8,091 bases of DNA from Oscillospiraceae bacterium. Its GTDB lineage: Bacteria; Bacillota; Clostridia; Oscillospirales; Ruminococcaceae. Position 1 is the stretch's first letter, and each line of letters begins with the position of its first letter. The position numbers and the translations under genes were made by a program. Shown here piece by piece: positions 6,387 to 8,091 of the stretch. The notes beneath the pieces were generated by a model, which was not told the DNA's origin, searched no databases, and saw only the letters and a program-made list of their open reading frames with translations. The DNA is taken from assembly GCA_022511485.1 (NCBI GenBank), contig JAFLUJ010000303.1, positions 1-8,091 on the forward strand, in the 5' to 3' direction.

Positions 6387-6641
6387 ATGGATATTTGCGG
6401 TTATGCAAGAAAAAATGATAAAGAACAGGGAGAATTTGTTGAATTGAAGGAATGTTCTATTGTTTGTTCACTTAATGAGATAGATACCATTATTGATTTT
6501 TTAAATCATGTCAGGGAGACACACGATGCTGCCGGGTATTGTCATTCTCATTATCAGGACTGGGTCAAGTGCTCAGGTATTGATTTGTCTGAACCGGTTC
6601 TTTCTGATTTAATTGTGATTACAAATATTGATAAGGCATAA
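6387..6641 (+). CDS. Small hypothetical protein (84 aa)
   Basis: An 84-residue acidic, soluble protein with no signal peptide or membrane segment. I do not recognise its family with confidence. It reads as a compact alpha/beta fold: a strand-rich start (MDICGYARKN; EFVELKECSIVCS), a helix at about 29-46 (LNEIDTIIDFLNHVRETH), a CHSHYQDW motif at 52-59 and a final strand SDLIVIT. Five cysteines (4, 23, 27, 52, 62) with H53 and H55 leave room for metal binding, but no standard zinc motif is formed. The start is well supported: GGAGG six bases before the ATG. No independent promoter with room for a leader is visible; a TATACT at 6366 would start transcription inside the ribosome site, so expression may rely on readthrough of the preceding terminator. 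A/T-rich codon use and terminators on both sides suggest a self-contained, possibly acquired gene. Confidence 0.75.
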   Translation: MDICGYARKNDKEQGEFVELKECSIVCSLNEIDTIIDFLNHVRETHDAAGYCHSHYQDWVKCSGIDLSEPVLSDLIVITNIDKA

Positions 6642-6649
6642 ATAAAACA

Positions 6650-6690
6650 GCTTGGAAATCTTCCGCAATGGAAACCTCCAAGCCGCTTTT
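6650..6690. terminator. Bidirectional terminator between convergent genes
   Basis: GCTTGGA (6650-6656) pairs with TCCAAGC (6677-6683), enclosing a second short stem TTCC/GGAA (6661-6664 with 6670-6673). On the plus strand it is followed by CGCTTTTATAAT; on the minus strand by TGTTTTATTT. It can therefore end both the 84-residue gene and the dehydrogenase gene, whose stops lie 9 and 24 bases away from the outer arms. Confidence 0.8.
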
Positions 6691-6713
6691 ATAATATTAT
6701 ATATACGGGAACA

Positions 6714-7916
6714 CTAATCAACAAGGTCAGGGGAGAAGCTTTCTTTCCATGGGAGACCCCACTTGTTAAGAGCCTCCATAAATGGATCGGGATCGAATTC
6801 CTCTACATTGTATACCCCGGCTTTTTTCCACTTGCCGGTGAGGACCATCATTGCACCGATCATGGCAGGAACTCCTGTTGTGTAGGATATTGCCTGAGAG
6901 CCGACCTCCTTGTAACATTCCTGATGGTCGCATACATTGTAAACGTAGTACCGGACAGGCTTGCCGTCCTTTTTGCCCTGCATGATGCAGCCGATATTGG
7001 TCTTGCCCTTTGTTCTTGGACCAAGGGAAGCAGGGTCAGGAAGAACCGCCTTCAAAAACTGGAGGGGAACTATTTTTTTACCCTCAAAATCAATAGGCTC
7101 GATAGATGTCATGCCCACATTTTCCAGACATTTAAGATGGGTGAGATAGCTCTGTCCGAAGGTCATGAAGAAACGAATCCGTTTGATACCGTTGATATTT
7201 AACGCAAGGGATTCCAGCTCCTCATGGTGGAGGAGATACATATCCTTTTCGCCGATCTCGGGGAAATTGTACACTCTTTTTATTTCCATAGGCTCAGTCT
7301 CTATCCATTTACCGTCCTCAATGTAGCTTCCCTTTGCGGAAACCTCCCGGATGTTGATCTCCGGATTAAAGTTTGTTGCAAAAGGATAGCCATGATCTCC
7401 GGCATTGCAGTCCAGAATGTCGATATAATTTATTTCGTCAAAATGATGCTTCTGAGCATAGGCGCAGAATACACCCGTTACGCCGGGGTCGAATCCGCTT
7501 CCAAGAACGGCAGTAATACCTGTCTTTTCAAATTTCTCACGATATGCCCACTGCCATTTGTATTCAAATTTCGCAGTGTCCAGAGGTTCGTAATTTGCAG
7601 TATCAAGATAGTCCACGCCACATTCAAGGCAAGCGTCCATAATAGTCAGATCCTGATAGGGCAGAGCTACGTTTATACAGATGTCCGGCTGGAAATCCTT
7701 CATAAGGGCAACAAGCTGACTTACATCATCAGCATCGACCTTAGCCGTCTTTATGATAGTTTTAGTAGTGCCCTCCAGCTTTTCTTTAAGTGCATCGCAC
7801 TTGGATTTTGTACGTGAGGCTATCATGATCTCATTAAAGACCTCCGAATTCTGACAGCACTTGTGTATTACGACGGAAGCCACGCCTCCGCAACCTATGA
7901 TCAATGCTTTTCCCAA
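6714..7916 (-). CDS. Carboxynorspermidine synthase / saccharopine dehydrogenase family protein
   Basis: A 400-residue NAD(P)H-dependent reductase of the saccharopine dehydrogenase family. The N-terminal Rossmann motif is at 5-13 (LIIGCGGVA), the basic SRTKSKC after the second strand suggests NADPH binding, INVALPYQD (81-89) and GSGFDPGVTG (139-148) are family signatures, and the C-terminal half carries the catalytic/dimerisation domain. Length and these blocks fit carboxynorspermidine dehydrogenase, which condenses aspartate semialdehyde with diaminopropane or putrescine to make carboxy(nor)spermidine for spermidine/norspermidine. A true lysine-pathway saccharopine enzyme is less likely. The start is TTG at 7916: AAAGGA lies 10 bases upstream and an in-frame TGA lies just before. 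The usual partner decarboxylase (NspC) is not downstream, since a convergent gene follows; it may be upstream of the window edge or elsewhere. Confidence 0.9.
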   Translation of the reverse strand: MGKALIIGCGGVASVVIHKCCQNSEVFNEIMIASRTKSKCDALKEKLEGTTKTIIKTAKVDADDVSQLVALMKDFQPDICINVALPYQDLTIMDACLECGVDYLDTANYEPLDTAKFEYKWQWAYREKFEKTGITAVLGSGFDPGVTGVFCAYAQKHHFDEINYIDILDCNAGDHGYPFATNFNPEINIREVSAKGSYIEDGKWIETEPMEIKRVYNFPEIGEKDMYLLHHEELESLALNINGIKRIRFFMTFGQSYLTHLKCLENVGMTSIEPIDFEGKKIVPLQFLKAVLPDPASLGPRTKGKTNIGCIMQGKKDGKPVRYYVYNVCDHQECYKEVGSQAISYTTGVPAMIGAMMVLTGKWKKAGVYNVEEFDPDPFMEALNKWGLPWKESFSPDLVD

Positions 7917-7942
7917 CTTTGAACAATCCTTTCACATAAAAT

Positions 7943-7958
7943 TGAACCGATTGGTTCA
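7943..7958. promoter_or_regulatory. Perfect palindrome at the transcription start of the dehydrogenase gene, operator candidate
   Basis: TGAACC (7943-7948), GATT, GGTTCA (7953-7958) form perfect 6-base arms with a 4-base centre. The predicted start of the minus-strand transcript (near 7957) lies at its edge, so it covers about +1 to +15, where a repressor would block initiation. The form is like many TetR-type operators, but no regulator gene is in the window. Confidence 0.45.
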
Positions 7959-7963
7959 TAAAC

Positions 7964-7992
7964 AGTATAGCATATTTTTCCTGCCTTTGCAA
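7964..7992 (-). promoter_or_regulatory. Sigma-A promoter of the carboxynorspermidine synthase gene
   Basis: On the minus strand TTGCAA (7987-7992, 4 of 6) and TATACT (7964-7969, 5 of 6) are separated by 17 bases, and a TGC just before the -10 gives an extended -10. The leader is about 40 bases long to the TTG start. Confidence 0.75.
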
Positions 7993-8056
7993 TATCTCAC
8001 TGAAAAAAATACACATTGATAAATCATTATTTAGCGCATTACCTCTGTACTCTTAC

Positions 8057-8091
8057 TGGGGAAAACCTTTCTGAAGAAAGGTTATTCCCCA
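8057..8091. repeat. Long imperfect palindrome at the window edge
   Basis: TGGGGAAAACCTTTC (8057-8071) pairs with GAAAGGTTATTCCCCA (8076-8091) around a TGAA loop; all 15 bases of the left arm pair, with one extra base bulged in the right arm. No T-run follows on the minus strand; the plus-strand side is cut by the edge. It may be a terminator for the next gene or a dispersed REP-like intergenic repeat. Confidence 0.7.

Noticed and set aside
6202..6447. Plus-strand 81-codon frame reading the tandem repeat as an octapeptide
   Set aside because: It has no ribosome site, runs through a terminator and overlaps the start of the well-supported 84-residue gene in another frame.
6924..7817. Several plus-strand frames within the dehydrogenase gene
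   Set aside because: They are antisense shadows of a conserved, complete enzyme.
7834..8016. Minus-strand 60-codon frame spanning the dehydrogenase promoter
   Set aside because: It crosses the promoter, operator and start of the dehydrogenase in another frame and has no protein-like features.

Overview
The window looks like a chromosomal segment of a low-to-mid GC, anaerobic Firmicute, most likely Ruminococcus or a close relative in the Oscillospiraceae/Ruminococcaceae. The basis is the gene set (a [FeFe]-hydrogenase-like sensor, a Prok-RING/DUF2628 membrane protein, a carboxynorspermidine/saccharopine dehydrogenase), the strong AGGAG-type ribosome binding sites, the sigma-A promoters with 17-base spacers and the frequent GTG/TTG starts. 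This is inference from content; no search was run. I see no phage, transposon, CRISPR, tRNA or rRNA.

Layout. Bases 1-425 (minus) hold the start of a secreted protein with a signal peptide and an FN3-like domain; its C-terminus lies outside the window. Bases 564-2844 (minus) form a two-gene phospholipid/membrane operon: cardiolipin synthase (cls), then, 40 bases later, a TVP38/TMEM64 (DedA superfamily) membrane protein, transcribed from a near-consensus promoter at 2891-2919. A divergent promoter at 2978-3006 drives a zinc-finger membrane protein (best start TTG at 3109) behind a long, structured 5' leader. Bases 4328-6199 encode the most distinctive gene: a soluble protein with two ferredoxin clusters, a [FeFe]-hydrogenase H-cluster domain, a second Cys4 Fe-S motif and a complete methyl-accepting chemotaxis signalling hairpin. 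It sits behind a fully consensus promoter whose -35 box is embedded in a Rex-like inverted repeat. After it come a decaying 24-base tandem repeat, a terminator, an 84-residue orphan gene (6387-6641) and a bidirectional terminator shared with the convergent dehydrogenase gene (6714-7916, minus). That gene's promoter has a perfect palindrome at its start site. The window ends in a long hairpin-forming repeat.

How the parts work together. cls and the TVP38 gene plausibly cooperate in making and distributing membrane phospholipid. The hydrogenase-chemoreceptor fusion keeps the four H-cluster cysteines but has lost the proton-transfer cysteine and glutamates, so it reads as a cytoplasmic H2 or redox sensor rather than an H2-producing enzyme. 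The Rex-like site on its promoter would tie its expression to NADH/NAD+ state. This module is the best candidate for an under-described system here. The remaining genes are single units with no obvious link to each other.
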